Below the pieces are notes generated by a model. The model was not told where the DNA came from and searched no databases. It was given only the letters and a program-made list of their open reading frames with translations. Below, piece by piece: positions 8,659 to 18,787 of a stretch of DNA of 64,000 bases. Both the position numbers and the translations under genes were made by a program. The stretch is from Thiopseudomonas acetoxidans (lineage in GTDB: Bacteria; Pseudomonadota; Gammaproteobacteria; Pseudomonadales; Pseudomonadaceae). The DNA is taken from the NCBI RefSeq assembly GCF_030362935.1, contig NZ_JAUCDY010000006.1, positions 1 to 64,000 on the forward strand. The letters run 5' to 3'. Positions within the stretch are counted from its first letter, which is position 1; every line of letters begins with the position of its first letter.

Positions 8659-9948
8659 TTATTGCTGTTCGCGCTCAATGGCACGGTAGCCAATATCCTT
8701 ACGGTAGAAACTGCCTTCCCAGCTGATTTTTTCCGCCAATTTGTAGGCGTTGGCTTGAGCTTCAGCGACCGTCTCACCCAGCGCCGTAGCACAGAGTACC
8801 CGACCGCCCGAGTTAATCACCTTGCCGTCTTCTAGGCGCGTGCCAGCGTGGAACACCTTGCCATCCAGCTTGGCAGCAGCGTCTAAGCCATCAATGGCGT
8901 GCCCTGCGCTGTAATCGTCTGCAGGATAACCGCCAGAGGCCAACACAACGCCTAAGCTGGGGCGTGGATCCCACTGCGCTTGGACTTTGTCTAAGGCTTT
9001 GGCCAAGGCCGCTTCGATCAGCAGAATCAGGCTGGACTCCAAACGCATCAAAATAGGCTGGGTTTCGGGGTCGCCAAAACGGCAGTTGTATTCAATGATT
9101 TTAGAGTTCCCGGCTTTATCAATCATCAAGCCGGCATAGAGAAAACCGGTGTACACATTGTCTTCCGCTGCCATGCCGCGAACAGTTGGATAAATGATTT
9201 CGTCCAACACACGCTGGAATACGGCATCGGTGACCACAGGGGCAGGGGAGTAAGCACCCATGCCGCCAGTATTGGGGCCGGTGTCGCCATCACCTACGCG
9301 TTTGTGATCTTGGCTGGTGGCCATTGGCAGCACGTTTTCGCCGTCCACCATGACAATAAAGCTGGCTTCTTCGCCATCTAGAAACTCTTCAATCACCACC
9401 CGCGAACCTGCTGCACCAAAGGCATTGCCAGACAGCATATCGATGATCGCAGACTCCGCTTCTTCGAGCGTCATGGCGACAATCACCCCTTTGCCCGCGG
9501 CTAAACCGTCGGCTTTGATGACGATAGGCGCGCCTTTTTCACGCACGTAGGTCAGTGCTGCCTCGGTGTCGGTGAAGTTGGCGTAGTCAGCGGTTGGGAT
9601 ATTGTGACGGGCAAGGAAGTCTTTGGTGAAGGCTTTGGAGCCTTCTAGTTGCGCTGCTTTAGCCGTTGGACCAAAAATAGCCAAACCACGTGCGCGGAAA
9701 GTATCCACTACGCCCAGCACCAAAGGTGCTTCTGGACCAACAATGGTCAGTGCTACTTGGTTTGTTTCAGCAAAATCCGCCAGCTTGTCTAGTTCGGTAA
9801 CGCCAATGTTGACGTTTTCGCACTTGGCTTCTGTGGCGGTGCCGGCATTACCGGGAGCCACAAAAATCTTGGTGACGCGTGGGTCTTGCGCGACTTTCCA
9901 TGCCAGCGCATGTTCACGTCCGCCATTACCAATGATTAAAATATTCAT
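8659..9948 (-). CDS. purD: Phosphoribosylamine-glycine ligase (GAR synthetase)
   Basis: ATP-grasp ligase that makes glycinamide ribonucleotide from phosphoribosylamine and glycine, step 2 of purine synthesis. MNILIIGNGGREHALAWKV is the N-terminal signature. IVIKADGLAAGKGVIVA and EYNCRFGDPETQ belong to the ATP-grasp core. Length (about 429 residues) is normal. ATG at 9948 is preferred to the in-frame TTG at 9954 because GAGGG lies about 7 bases upstream. It follows purH by 13 bp, as in pseudomonads. Confidence 0.96.
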   Translation of the reverse strand: MNILIIGNGGREHALAWKVAQDPRVTKIFVAPGNAGTATEAKCENVNIGVTELDKLADFAETNQVALTIVGPEAPLVLGVVDTFRARGLAIFGPTAKAAQLEGSKAFTKDFLARHNIPTADYANFTDTEAALTYVREKGAPIVIKADGLAAGKGVIVAMTLEEAESAIIDMLSGNAFGAAGSRVVIEEFLDGEEASFIVMVDGENVLPMATSQDHKRVGDGDTGPNTGGMGAYSPAPVVTDAVFQRVLDEIIYPTVRGMAAEDNVYTGFLYAGLMIDKAGNSKIIEYNCRFGDPETQPILMRLESSLILLIEAALAKALDKVQAQWDPRPSLGVVLASGGYPADDYSAGHAIDGLDAAAKLDGKVFHAGTRLEDGKVINSGGRVLCATALGETVAEAQANAYKLAEKISWEGSFYRKDIGYRAIEREQQ

Positions 9949-9961
9949 GTGCAACCCTCAA

Positions 9962-11569
9962 TTAGTGTCGGAAGTGACGCATACCGGTAAAGACCATGGC
10001 GATATCGGCTTCATCAGCAGCGGCAATCACCTCGTTGTCACGCATGGAACCACCGGGCTGAATCACCGCACGGATACCGGCTTTAGCCGCGTTATCAATG
10101 CCGTCGCGGAAGGGGAAGAAGGCATCAGAGGCCATTACCGCGCCTTCGACCTGCAAACCAGCATGCTCGGCTTTGATCGCGGCAATGCGAGCTGAGTTAA
10201 CACGGCTCATTTGCCCAGCGCCTACGCCGATGGTTTGGCGGTTTTTGGCGTACACAATAGCGTTTGATTTCACAAACTTGGCGACTTTCCAAGCAAAAAT
10301 CAGATCGTGGATTTCTTGTTCAGTCGGAGCACGCTGGGTGACCACCTGTAAATCCTCTGCGCCAATCATGCCGATGTCGCGACTTTGTACCAGCAGTCCA
10401 CCGTTGACTCGCTTGAAGTCCCAGGCAGCGCTGCGTTGTTCGGACCACTGACCGCATTCCAGCAAGCGTATATTGGCTTTGCTGGCAACAATCTCACGCG
10501 CGGCAGCAGAGATGCTTGGGGCGATAATTACTTCAACAAACTGGCGCTCAACAATGGCTTGGGCAGTATCACCATCCAATTCACGGTTAAAGGCGATAAT
10601 GCCGCCAAAGGCTGATTCAGTGTCAGTTGCATAGGCCAGCTCATAGGCCTGACGAATGCCACCCTCTGCTTCTGGTACCACAGCTACGCCGCATGGGTTG
10701 GCATGTTTAACAATAACGCAAGCCGGCTTCACAAAGCTTTTCACGCACTCAAGTGCGGCATCGGTATCGGCTACGTTGTTAAAGGATAGCTCTTTACCTT
10801 GGATTTGCATGGCGGTGGCTACGCTGATCTCTGCCGGTTGTGCTTCCACATAAAACGCGGCCGCTTGATGCGGGTTTTCGCCATAGCGCATGTCTTGCGC
10901 TTTGATGAATTGCGCATTGAAGGTTTGTGGAAAGGCGCTGCGGTTCTCTGTGCTGAGAATGGGTGCATCTTGCGCGATAGTGCCCAAATAGTTGGCAATC
11001 ATGCCGTCATAGGCGGCGGTGTGCTCAAAGGCTTTTAGTGCAAGGCTAAAACGTGCAGCATAGGTGAGGCCGCCGTCTTTGAGTGCGGCAATAATATCGC
11101 TGTAGTCGCTCGCATTTACTACAATCGCTACGTCTTTATGGTTTTTCGCGGCGCTACGCACCATGGTGGGGCCGCCAATGTCGATATTTTCAATCGCATC
11201 GGGCAGGGTGCAGCCTTCTTTCGCCACGGTGGCGGCAAAGGGGTAGAGGTTCACGGCAACCAGATCAATGGGCTTGATGCCGTGCTCATCCATCACTGCG
11301 CCATCTTGCGCACGGCGACCTAAGATACCGCCATGAATTTTAGGGTGCAGGGTTTTTACCCGACCATCCATCATCTCAGGGAAACCTGTGTAATCTGCTA
11401 CTTCAACAGCGGGAATGTCGTTGTCGCGTAGCAGTTTAAAGGTGCCGCCTGTGGAGAGGATTTCTACGCCTAGCTGGTCAAGCGCTTGGGCAAATTCAAC
11501 CACGCCGGCTTTGTCAGAAACACTGATAAGCGCACGGCGTACGGGGGTTTTTAGGGTTTGATCAGTCAT
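9962..11569 (-). CDS. purH: AICAR transformylase / IMP cyclohydrolase
   Basis: Bifunctional enzyme for the last two steps of IMP synthesis. The N-terminal MGS-like cyclohydrolase domain starts at RRALISVSDKAG and includes STGGT and GRVKTLHPKIHGG. The C-terminal AICARFT domain carries ELSFNN, KHANPCG and the terminal GGSMRD. ATG at 11569 is chosen because AGGAAG lies just upstream and the product then starts MTDQTLKTPVRRAL; a longer open frame reaches 11617, touching the fis stop. Lies between fis and purD in one operon. Confidence 0.96.
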   Translation of the reverse strand: MTDQTLKTPVRRALISVSDKAGVVEFAQALDQLGVEILSTGGTFKLLRDNDIPAVEVADYTGFPEMMDGRVKTLHPKIHGGILGRRAQDGAVMDEHGIKPIDLVAVNLYPFAATVAKEGCTLPDAIENIDIGGPTMVRSAAKNHKDVAIVVNASDYSDIIAALKDGGLTYAARFSLALKAFEHTAAYDGMIANYLGTIAQDAPILSTENRSAFPQTFNAQFIKAQDMRYGENPHQAAAFYVEAQPAEISVATAMQIQGKELSFNNVADTDAALECVKSFVKPACVIVKHANPCGVAVVPEAEGGIRQAYELAYATDTESAFGGIIAFNRELDGDTAQAIVERQFVEVIIAPSISAAAREIVASKANIRLLECGQWSEQRSAAWDFKRVNGGLLVQSRDIGMIGAEDLQVVTQRAPTEQEIHDLIFAWKVAKFVKSNAIVYAKNRQTIGVGAGQMSRVNSARIAAIKAEHAGLQVEGAVMASDAFFPFRDGIDNAAKAGIRAVIQPGGSMRDNEVIAAADEADIAMVFTGMRHFRH

Positions 11570-11616
11570 GGAGCTTCCTGGATTAATCAGAATAGCGTCT
11601 GCATGGCGCAGAGCCA

Positions 11617-11889
11617 TTAAATAAGGTTGTAGTCTTTGAGCTTTTTACGCAGAGTGCCGCGATTTAGGCCGAGAATTTCAGCCGCTTTGCTTTGGTTGCC
11701 TTGAGCATGCTCCAGTACTGTTTTGAGCAGGGGAGCCTCCACTTCGCTAAGGACGAACTGGTATACATCCGTCACATCAGCGCCATCAAGGTGGGCAAAG
11801 TAGCTGTGCATGGTTTGTTCAACGCAGGCGCGTAGTGTCATGCAGTCGTCTGTAGCAAAGGTGCAAAAGGGTGCTGGTTCTGTGGTCAC
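11617..11889 (-). CDS. fis: DNA-binding protein Fis
   Basis: Small (90-residue) nucleoid-associated protein that bends DNA and activates rRNA and tRNA promoters. The C-terminal helix-turn-helix GNQSKAAEILGLNRGTLRKKL is diagnostic. The N-terminal arm and dimerisation helices (TLRACVEQTMHSYFAHLDG) fit the family. As in E. coli and Pseudomonas it lies directly downstream of dusB, here with a 35-bp gap, so dusB-fis is probably one transcript that continues into purH-purD. Confidence 0.95.
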   Translation of the reverse strand: MTTEPAPFCTFATDDCMTLRACVEQTMHSYFAHLDGADVTDVYQFVLSEVEAPLLKTVLEHAQGNQSKAAEILGLNRGTLRKKLKDYNLI

Positions 11890-11924
11890 TTTTGGTTTTC
11901 CGTTGTTAATACTTGATCAGGCTT

Positions 11925-12923
11925 TTAAGCTGCATGTTCGACGCCTAGTTGTTCAAGACGTTGTAAATAGTTCGCAATGCAGTCTAGTTGAGCCTCAGGG
12001 CATACGACTTGATTGATATCGCGGCGTAAAAGCGAGGCATCAGGAAACCTCCCTAAATACCAATGTATATGCTTGCGCGCTATGCGCACGCCCATGGTAG
12101 AGCCATAGAAGTCGTGCATTTTAACAAGATGCGCCGATAAGATCTCCTTTATTTCTCTTATCGGTCTGGGTGCAAGTTTCTCACCGGTACGCAAAAAATA
12201 GCTGATTTCTTGAAATATCCAAGGACGACCTTGTGCCGCACGACCTATGAGCAAACCATCGGCTTTGGTGTAATCCAATACATAGCGAGCTTTCTCGGGG
12301 CTATCTATATCACCATTGGCTAACACTGGGATGCTAATGGCTTGCTTCACTTCAGCGATGCTGTCGTATTCTGCGTTACCTAGAAAACGATCAGCGCGGG
12401 TGCGGCCATGTATCGCAAGCGCGCAAATGCCTTCTTGTTCGGCTATGTTGGCTATCTGTAGGGCGTTTTTGCTGTGCTGATCCCAGCCGGTACGGATTTT
12501 TAGTGTTACGGGTGCATCTACCGCATTAACGACGGCATGCAGTATCTTGGCGACTAGTAATTCATCTTTAAGTAAGGCGGAGCCAGCTGCTTTGCTGCAA
12601 ACTTTTTTGGCCGGACAGCCCATATTGATATCGATAATCTGTGCGCCCATGGCAATGCATTGCTGCGCGGCGTGGGCCATTTGCTCGGGTTCGGTGCCGG
12701 CAATTTGGATAGAGCGCGGCTCTGGATCGCTTTCATCGAGTAATCTTAGGCTGGATTTGCGACTGTTCCACAGGCTGGTATCGCTGGTGAGCATTTCTGC
12801 CACAGCCATGCCCGCGCCTAATTGGCGGCATAGTTCGCGAAAGGGGCGATCGCTGATGCCAGCCATGGGGGCTAAGACAAGGTTGTTACTCAACGCGAAT
12901 GAGCCAATCTGAAATGCTGTCAT
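11925..12923 (-). CDS. dusB: tRNA-dihydrouridine synthase B
   Basis: FMN-dependent enzyme that reduces U17 in tRNA D-loops. The TIM-barrel start LAPMAGISDRPFRELCRQLGAG, the catalytic region INMGCPAKKVCSKAAGSAL (with the active-site cysteine) and LAIHGRTR are visible. ATG at 12923 gives MTAFQIGSFALSNNLVLAPMAG, which aligns with pseudomonad DusB. A GTG at 12938 would add five residues; neither has a convincing ribosome site. It heads the dusB-fis-purH-purD cluster. Confidence 0.93.
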   Translation of the reverse strand: MTAFQIGSFALSNNLVLAPMAGISDRPFRELCRQLGAGMAVAEMLTSDTSLWNSRKSSLRLLDESDPEPRSIQIAGTEPEQMAHAAQQCIAMGAQIIDINMGCPAKKVCSKAAGSALLKDELLVAKILHAVVNAVDAPVTLKIRTGWDQHSKNALQIANIAEQEGICALAIHGRTRADRFLGNAEYDSIAEVKQAISIPVLANGDIDSPEKARYVLDYTKADGLLIGRAAQGRPWIFQEISYFLRTGEKLAPRPIREIKEILSAHLVKMHDFYGSTMGVRIARKHIHWYLGRFPDASLLRRDINQVVCPEAQLDCIANYLQRLEQLGVEHAA

Positions 12924-13102
12924 AAAAGAAAACTGCACGGCAAAGTAGGGGTAAAAGGTGGTTTAAGCAGGCTGCGTACACAAGTGCAATCAGCTAATGT
13001 GGGCTTGCTCTACAGTTAAAATGCAAAGCGCAAATGCATTCCCCTAAGTGGCTGTGCAGTTTGCGCTTGTTGTAGCTTGATCCGTTTGCTTTACAAAAGA
13101 GC

Positions 13103-15172
13103 TTAATTATCGTCGGCGGTAAATTCGTAGCTCATTTTCACTGCAGGTTGCTGTAAATAATAGCCCTGAATGTAATGCACACCCGCTTGCCATAAAACCG
13201 TTAACACGGAAGCTGATTCAACCATAGGAATGATGGTTTGCTTGGATTGTGCGTGCAGCTCTGACAGAGTTTCTAGCAAAGCTGCTTGGCTGGCTGAGTC
13301 CGCGATTTCTTGGGTGAAAGAGCCATCCATTTTCACAAAATCAACCTGCATGTGCTTAAGCGTATTTAATGGATTTACTGCACAACCAAACTGCACAATA
13401 GCTATCTGGCAATCAAGCTTGATTAAACCCTCGGCCAATTGCTTGGCTTGTTTTAAATAGGTTACAGCGTCAGTTTCACGAATTTGTATGATTAATGATT
13501 GCGCAGGCAAACGCGCTGCTTTTAGCACCACGGTTAACCAAGCAAGCAACGAGGGATCTTGTAAGCTGGCGCTGGAAATATGGATAAACAGGCGTGTGTC
13601 ATGACCCTTAGCACGGTGCTCCGTTAAGGCTTTGATGGCATTGAGCAGCACCCAGCGGTCAACCTTTCCAGCGAGGCCGGCATTAATCGCATCCGTCATA
13701 AAATCAGCAGGTGAAATTTCTTTACCGGCCGGGGTAACTAAACGTAGCAACACTTCGTAATGTTCGTGACTATCGCCGCGTAGACTGACAACTGGCTGGA
13801 ACAAAAGACGGAATTCGTTTTTGTCCAAGGCTTGTTGAACCATGGCTTGTACATCACCACGGCTGGCGGCTGCGGCGATATCATCAGCGGGGTTATGGAT
13901 TTTTAACCCGTTTCCGGACTCTACTTCATCGGCACAGCGGCGAGCGCGTTCTAAAACTTTTGCTGCTTTAGGTGTTTTTTCGCTTAGCAATGCTGCGCCA
14001 ATCGACAAGGTAACTTGTGCGGTACGGCCATCTATATCAAATAATTTAGCTTCAGTTGTTTGTAGCAACTTGGTGAGCTCATCCTGAACTTGTTCAGGCG
14101 TTTTGTTGGGGTGAATAACGGTGAATGCATCATCAGCAAAGCGAGCAATGAGTGCTGACTCACTTAAGGCTTCGCGTGCTAAAACAGCCAGCCCAGTCAA
14201 TAACGTATCAATACCGGCGATACCTATATCAGCTTGCAAATTAGCAAGATTATCCAACTGTATATAGGCCAAACTGGCTGGCTCGCCATCACGCACAGCG
14301 CGATCTGCAGCAGCATCCATCAGTTCTAAGAAGTGCTGACGGTTAAACAGGTTGGTGACTGAATCTAAGGTGCTTATTTCGCGTAATTTTTCTTCCAGTT
14401 CAGCGTTATCACTGGCGGTGCGAATCACCACTTGAATGCAGGGTTCACCATCGTACTGGGCTGGAGAGAATGACATAGAAGCTTTAAAACTTTCGCCGGC
14501 GGCTGTCACGCCTGTAAACATGAAGTCAGCTTTGCCTTTGTCCGTGCCGTAGGATTTAAGAAAGTCTTTAAAGCCGGCATGGTCTTGGCTATCGATTAGA
14601 TCGATCATCGGCATGCCTTCTAGCGCGTCGGCATCAGCATATTCAAACAGGCTTAAATACGTGCGGTTAGCATAGATGTGCATGCCGTCATGTACATAAC
14701 TGATGGCATCCATAGAGCTGTCTAGCAGTAGTTGGCAACGCTTTTCCACTTCGTGCAAAGCCAGTTCTGCTTCGCGACGCTGGCGGCGCTCTTCAAGATT
14801 CGCTAACTCACGTTTAGCCACTAAAATAAGACGCTCGTCTTCATTCATGGGGACAGCATCGTTGGCACCCAGTTCTAATGCTTCGGTAATGCTGTCCGAA
14901 TCATTGTTTTCTACCAGCATGATAAAAGAGGTGTCGCGTGCGGTTTTTTGTAACACCATGAGCGCGTCTTCTGGAGATAATTCATCGCAGTTAGGTGCTG
15001 CAATAAATAAGTCCCAGCTTTGGGTTAATGCTTGCTCAAGCTCAGTGATTTGGCAAATACGGTGTACCCGTGTTGCATGACCGGCGTTACGAAAAAGGCT
15101 GACAATGCGTTCGGCCTCATTCTGCGATTGCTCAAGAAGCAATAAACGAATAGTTTTCTTATTAATAGTCAT
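13103..15172 (-). CDS. fimX: FimX-type c-di-GMP receptor (REC-PAS-GGDEF-EAL, degenerate)
   Basis: 689-residue regulator of type IV pilus assembly and twitching motility. Order: receiver-like domain (1-130) lacking the phosphoacceptor aspartate (LFIAAPNCDE in its place), PAS domain (about 145-255), GGDEF domain with a degenerate FADDAF where GGDEF is expected, and an EAL domain with EVL in place of EAL (HYEVLLRLV). Loss of both catalytic signatures with an EVL motif is the hallmark of FimX, which binds c-di-GMP at the EAL domain without turning it over. Length matches P. aeruginosa FimX (about 690). Neighbours PilZ-like gene and psd are as in P. aeruginosa. Confidence 0.88.
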   Translation of the reverse strand: MTINKKTIRLLLLEQSQNEAERIVSLFRNAGHATRVHRICQITELEQALTQSWDLFIAAPNCDELSPEDALMVLQKTARDTSFIMLVENNDSDSITEALELGANDAVPMNEDERLILVAKRELANLEERRQRREAELALHEVEKRCQLLLDSSMDAISYVHDGMHIYANRTYLSLFEYADADALEGMPMIDLIDSQDHAGFKDFLKSYGTDKGKADFMFTGVTAAGESFKASMSFSPAQYDGEPCIQVVIRTASDNAELEEKLREISTLDSVTNLFNRQHFLELMDAAADRAVRDGEPASLAYIQLDNLANLQADIGIAGIDTLLTGLAVLAREALSESALIARFADDAFTVIHPNKTPEQVQDELTKLLQTTEAKLFDIDGRTAQVTLSIGAALLSEKTPKAAKVLERARRCADEVESGNGLKIHNPADDIAAAASRGDVQAMVQQALDKNEFRLLFQPVVSLRGDSHEHYEVLLRLVTPAGKEISPADFMTDAINAGLAGKVDRWVLLNAIKALTEHRAKGHDTRLFIHISSASLQDPSLLAWLTVVLKAARLPAQSLIIQIRETDAVTYLKQAKQLAEGLIKLDCQIAIVQFGCAVNPLNTLKHMQVDFVKMDGSFTQEIADSASQAALLETLSELHAQSKQTIIPMVESASVLTVLWQAGVHYIQGYYLQQPAVKMSYEFTADDN

Positions 15173-15202
15173 ATAAAACCGTAAAGCTCATTTTTATTAC
15201 AA

Positions 15203-17029
15203 TTATAAGATTTTCCAGAGAGAGTCAAAATCATCTGCTGGCTTGTTGGGTTTCGCGTCAACGGTAGCAAATGTTGAAGCAGCGGCGCTGGGAATTTCTA
15301 CACTAGCGGCTTGCTTAGGCTGAACCGCAGTGCTTACTTTGTATTCGTATTGACTGATGCTTGCCGTGTGAATTGAGCGCTTGCCTAAAGTGGCTTTGGT
15401 TTCAGTTCCAGCATGGTTGATATTAACTCGGCTGCCTTCTTGAAACGGAATGCGTGGTGTAATGAGGCTAGCTGGGCGCGATATTGCTGGAATCTCAGGA
15501 ACCAGTAAACCACGTAAATAATTACTCGGCTCCCCGCCCGGACGTACTAATTGCACACCGCAGGGTTGTGCGTTAGGTGCCAATAATTCTACACCAATTT
15601 GTGCGCCGCCATTGCGAATTTGTCGAATCCAACGAATCACAGCGGTTACCCAGCTTTTGCATGAATCACTACTCAACCCAATGATATCACCTGCTTGGAG
15701 CTGTGAAGGTGCATCCTTATCCCACTCTAAACAGTAACCTCCCGGGCTTTGGTTAACAATGCTGATGTTGTAGGTCGGATAAACGGTGGCGATTTCTTGA
15801 GCCAGCTCTGCTTCATTCTGCTCTTGGGGTGTGTAGTTGATGACTTCATCAAGCAGAGAGTCTGTGCCATTGTCTTGCGCATCAAAGGCGTTAGCCCAAA
15901 TGTCTGGTGCGCGATTGTCATACGAATAGTTGGCTTTGCTGATATGTGGTTTGGCTAAGGTATTATCAAAACTTACTTGTCCTGCTAGATAATAGTGTAC
16001 AGCCGTCATACCCAAGCAAAGCTCAAGTGTGCCTGAGCTGGGAGTGCGCTTGAAGTCTCGCTTAGCAATGTCGCCCCATGCGCTGCATAGCTGGTAGATA
16101 AAAGTCGACTGCGTGCCCGCAGGAATAAATACTTTTGCGTTGTGTTTTTTGCCTTCCGGCAAATTAATCCATTCTTCGAGTGCGCTGGCTAAAGCTCTAG
16201 TGTCTAGACCCAGCAGAACCTCGGTTTTGCTGATATTTAATAAAGCTTTGTATCTAGGTGGTGTATCGCTATGAGGTGCGACAACAAACAGTGTCGTGGC
16301 AGCGTCCACGCTTTGAAGCGAAGCTAGATGACACCAGTGTGGCAGCGTGCTCGCCAGAAGAGAGATATCACGTTGACGCATTTGGTTGATACGGGCGCAA
16401 CCTAACAGTAATGCGCAGCTGTAAGCCTGCTCGATAGATTGCTCTTTCAGATCGCCCAATAAAGGGTCTTTAAGCTTGGTGGTTTGTATGTTGTGTTTGC
16501 AGGCTAGTACATACAGCTGATGTAGGTCGAACCACAAACTAGCAGGCACAGGGTAATAAAGTTGGTAAGAGCGTGCTAAAGCAGAATAAAGGCTTTGTGT
16601 GGCTCTTTGTATGGCGTACGCAAGAATGTTGTTGCGTTGTGGCTGTGTTTGCGCCTGATGTTGGCTGATACACAGCTTATAGCCCGTGCTGAGCATGTTT
16701 TGTAATGCTTGGCATAGATTGGCTACTTTGCGACCGCGCTCATCCAATATAACGCTTTGCAGCAAGTGGTTTTTTTCAAGCTGCTTGGTAATAAAGCTAA
16801 CTTCAGGGCGAATTATTTCGATGAGTTGAAAGCGTATTTCAGCGCTCACCTGTAGTCGATTAAGCTCAACTAGAGATTGGTAGAGCAGACGGGCTAGCTC
16901 ACCAATATTGGCTTTAGGTAGACCATTGATCCAAGTTGTTAAATCGCGCGCCGTGGGCTTACAAAACGACAGGGTAGTTAAGTCCTGTGTAGGCGTTTGT
17001 AGCGATAATAACTGGTTCGGCTTATCCAT
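15203..17029 (-). CDS. Conserved fimX-linked protein with a PilZ-like C-terminal region
   Basis: 608 residues, no signal peptide or membrane helix. The first ~400 residues are helical and lack a recognised catalytic motif. Around residues 430-500 a beta-rich segment (YCLEWDKDAPSQLQAGDIIG and the following WVTAVIRWIRQIRNGGAQIG) resembles a PilZ-type barrel, but the canonical RxxxR c-di-GMP motif is not seen. The C-terminal 90 residues are low-complexity. It lies between fimX and psd; P. aeruginosa has a conserved hypothetical gene in this slot. A role with FimX in c-di-GMP or pilus control is inference from context. Confidence 0.6.
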   Translation of the reverse strand: MDKPNQLLSLQTPTQDLTTLSFCKPTARDLTTWINGLPKANIGELARLLYQSLVELNRLQVSAEIRFQLIEIIRPEVSFITKQLEKNHLLQSVILDERGRKVANLCQALQNMLSTGYKLCISQHQAQTQPQRNNILAYAIQRATQSLYSALARSYQLYYPVPASLWFDLHQLYVLACKHNIQTTKLKDPLLGDLKEQSIEQAYSCALLLGCARINQMRQRDISLLASTLPHWCHLASLQSVDAATTLFVVAPHSDTPPRYKALLNISKTEVLLGLDTRALASALEEWINLPEGKKHNAKVFIPAGTQSTFIYQLCSAWGDIAKRDFKRTPSSGTLELCLGMTAVHYYLAGQVSFDNTLAKPHISKANYSYDNRAPDIWANAFDAQDNGTDSLLDEVINYTPQEQNEAELAQEIATVYPTYNISIVNQSPGGYCLEWDKDAPSQLQAGDIIGLSSDSCKSWVTAVIRWIRQIRNGGAQIGVELLAPNAQPCGVQLVRPGGEPSNYLRGLLVPEIPAISRPASLITPRIPFQEGSRVNINHAGTETKATLGKRSIHTASISQYEYKVSTAVQPKQAASVEIPSAAASTFATVDAKPNKPADDFDSLWKIL

Positions 17030-17096
17030 TAGTCAAAAAACTCCAGTGTGAAAAAGGTGTCGATTATATAGCTTTATTACTTGCGCGAACCGTGAA

Positions 17097-17981
17097 TCAT
17101 GTGGCGTTGTGCGGATTTTGGCCATAAAAACCTAAGGGTTGTCCCATATTTACAACGCTGAGCTCGCCCAACTGCTCTTGCCACTGAACTGCGTCCGCCG
17201 CAAAAAGAACAATAGCAGTGGAGCCTAATTTAAACCGCCCAAGCTCGGCACCTTTTTCTAGTATTACCGGTTGGCGCGCTTCGTCTGTATAGCTAAATGA
17301 ACGCAGTTCACGCTTTGGTGGTGTGACAAGACCCGCCCAGACAGTCTCAATACTGGCAACTATCATCGCGCCGACCAGCACCACGGCCATGGGTCCTGCC
17401 TCGGTATCAAAAATACACACCACACGCTCATTGCGCGCAAATAGCTCCGGCACGTTTTCTGCTGTGGTTTGATTGACTGAAAAAAGACGGCCTGGCACAT
17501 AAATCATTTCTTTCAGGGTGCCAGTTACAGGCATATGCACCCGGTGGTAGTCGCGTGGTGATAAGTATACCGTACAGAAATTACCGCCCATAAAGGTTTT
17601 TGCGCGCAGGCTATCGCCCCCCAGCAACTCATTGACGCTGAAACACTGGCCTTTAGCTTGGAAAATTCTACCGTGTTTGATTGTCCCGATCTGACTGATA
17701 GCGCCATCGGCTGGGCTCACCACTGAGCTAGGTTCGGCATCAATGGGTCGAATCCCAGGCTTTAATGCACGGGTAAAAAAATCATTAAAGTGCTTAAACT
17801 GCTGCGGATCTTCTTGTGCTGCTAGGCTCATATCGATCTTGTAGCGTTTAATAAACCAGCTAATCAGTCTGTTTTTAAACCAAGGCGCTTCACACTCCGC
17901 TAAGCAGCCAATTAACCGTGACAGCCCATGATGTGGCAAGGCGTATTGTAGGAAGATAAAGAGTTTTTGTTTTAAGTTCAT
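17097..17981 (-). CDS. psd: Phosphatidylserine decarboxylase proenzyme
   Basis: Makes phosphatidylethanolamine at the inner membrane. The pyruvoyl-forming self-cleavage motif LGST is at residues 252-255, with Ser254 becoming the pyruvoyl group of the alpha chain. The catalytic-triad regions SPADGAISQIG (Asp92) and SPRDYHRVHMP (His148) are present. 294 residues is the normal length for the bacterial type I enzyme. It is read as the last gene of the cluster beginning with the DUF3087-like gene; fimX and the PilZ-like gene follow on the same strand. Confidence 0.96.
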   Translation of the reverse strand: MNLKQKLFIFLQYALPHHGLSRLIGCLAECEAPWFKNRLISWFIKRYKIDMSLAAQEDPQQFKHFNDFFTRALKPGIRPIDAEPSSVVSPADGAISQIGTIKHGRIFQAKGQCFSVNELLGGDSLRAKTFMGGNFCTVYLSPRDYHRVHMPVTGTLKEMIYVPGRLFSVNQTTAENVPELFARNERVVCIFDTEAGPMAVVLVGAMIVASIETVWAGLVTPPKRELRSFSYTDEARQPVILEKGAELGRFKLGSTAIVLFAADAVQWQEQLGELSVVNMGQPLGFYGQNPHNAT

Positions 17982-18024
17982 GTTTCTACTTATATATTTA
18001 AGAAGGTTTTAAAAGGTTCGGTCA

Positions 18025-18606
18025 TTATTTGGCAGGATACGCTGCTTTAATTTGTGAGATCCAGTCAGGCTCTAGCGTATTTTGCTGCAAGTCAATTTGT
18101 AGGTCGTGCATTTTTTCCTGCAGTTCATTAATTTGGCTAATAAGTTCTGCATCTTGGCTGGGGTTGCCATCCAGTTTATGCATGTGCAGCAAGCCCAGGT
18201 GATAAAAGCGCATAAGTTTGATGGCTGTAGGATCGTTAGCACTTACACCGATTTTCACATGATGCATGATATTAGTCACGCTCATAAGGCTGCGCTTAAG
18301 TCGCCAGCCATACATAGAGGCGGCCATCCAAGGCTGCTTCTTGAAGTAGCCGTTGATCAGAGTGGCAGTAAACAGCACGCCTAGAATGACGCCAGTGATG
18401 TTCCATTTGAAGTTGCTGCTCTGAGTATCGCCCAAAAACAACACCAAAAGGCTGGAAAACAGCATAGCAGAAGCGGCAAAAACAATAATAATGATTATAG
18501 AAGCCTTGCGTGTTTGTTTCTGATAATCCGCAGAGCCTATCTCTGCAATTGTGAAAGGCAGGGCTTGATTTTTCTTACCCTTGGTTTTACGAGTGCTGGA
18601 TACCAT
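18025..18606 (-). CDS. DUF3087-like membrane protein
   Basis: About 193 residues with two hydrophobic segments (IIIIIVFAASAMLFSSLLVLFL and the stretch after SSNFKWNITG) and a C-terminal helical region (ELISQINELQEKMHDLQIDLQ). Length, two-helix layout and the position next to psd suggest the DUF3087 family seen in pseudomonads; no function is established. The frame stays open upstream to 18735, but that part is the complement of the tRNA-fMet gene, so ATG at 18606 (AAGG six bases upstream) is taken as start. Confidence 0.6.
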   Translation of the reverse strand: MVSSTRKTKGKKNQALPFTIAEIGSADYQKQTRKASIIIIIVFAASAMLFSSLLVLFLGDTQSSNFKWNITGVILGVLFTATLINGYFKKQPWMAASMYGWRLKRSLMSVTNIMHHVKIGVSANDPTAIKLMRFYHLGLLHMHKLDGNPSQDAELISQINELQEKMHDLQIDLQQNTLEPDWISQIKAAYPAK

Positions 18607-18664
18607 GGAAAACCTTTTCAATAGCTTAGTAACTGCCAGCATCATACCAGTAACTGAGATAAAT

Positions 18665-18692
18665 TTGACAATTATGGAAAAGGCACTATACT
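18665..18692 (+). promoter_or_regulatory. Sigma70 promoter of tRNA-fMet
   Basis: A consensus -35 TTGACA (18665-18670), a 16-base spacer and TATACT (18687-18692) end six bases before the mature tRNA. A GC-rich discriminator (GCGCCG) follows, as in stringently controlled stable-RNA promoters. Confidence 0.8.
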
Positions 18693-18698
18693 TTGCGC

Positions 18699-18775
<77 letters not shown>

Positions 18776-18787
18776 GATTCATCAATA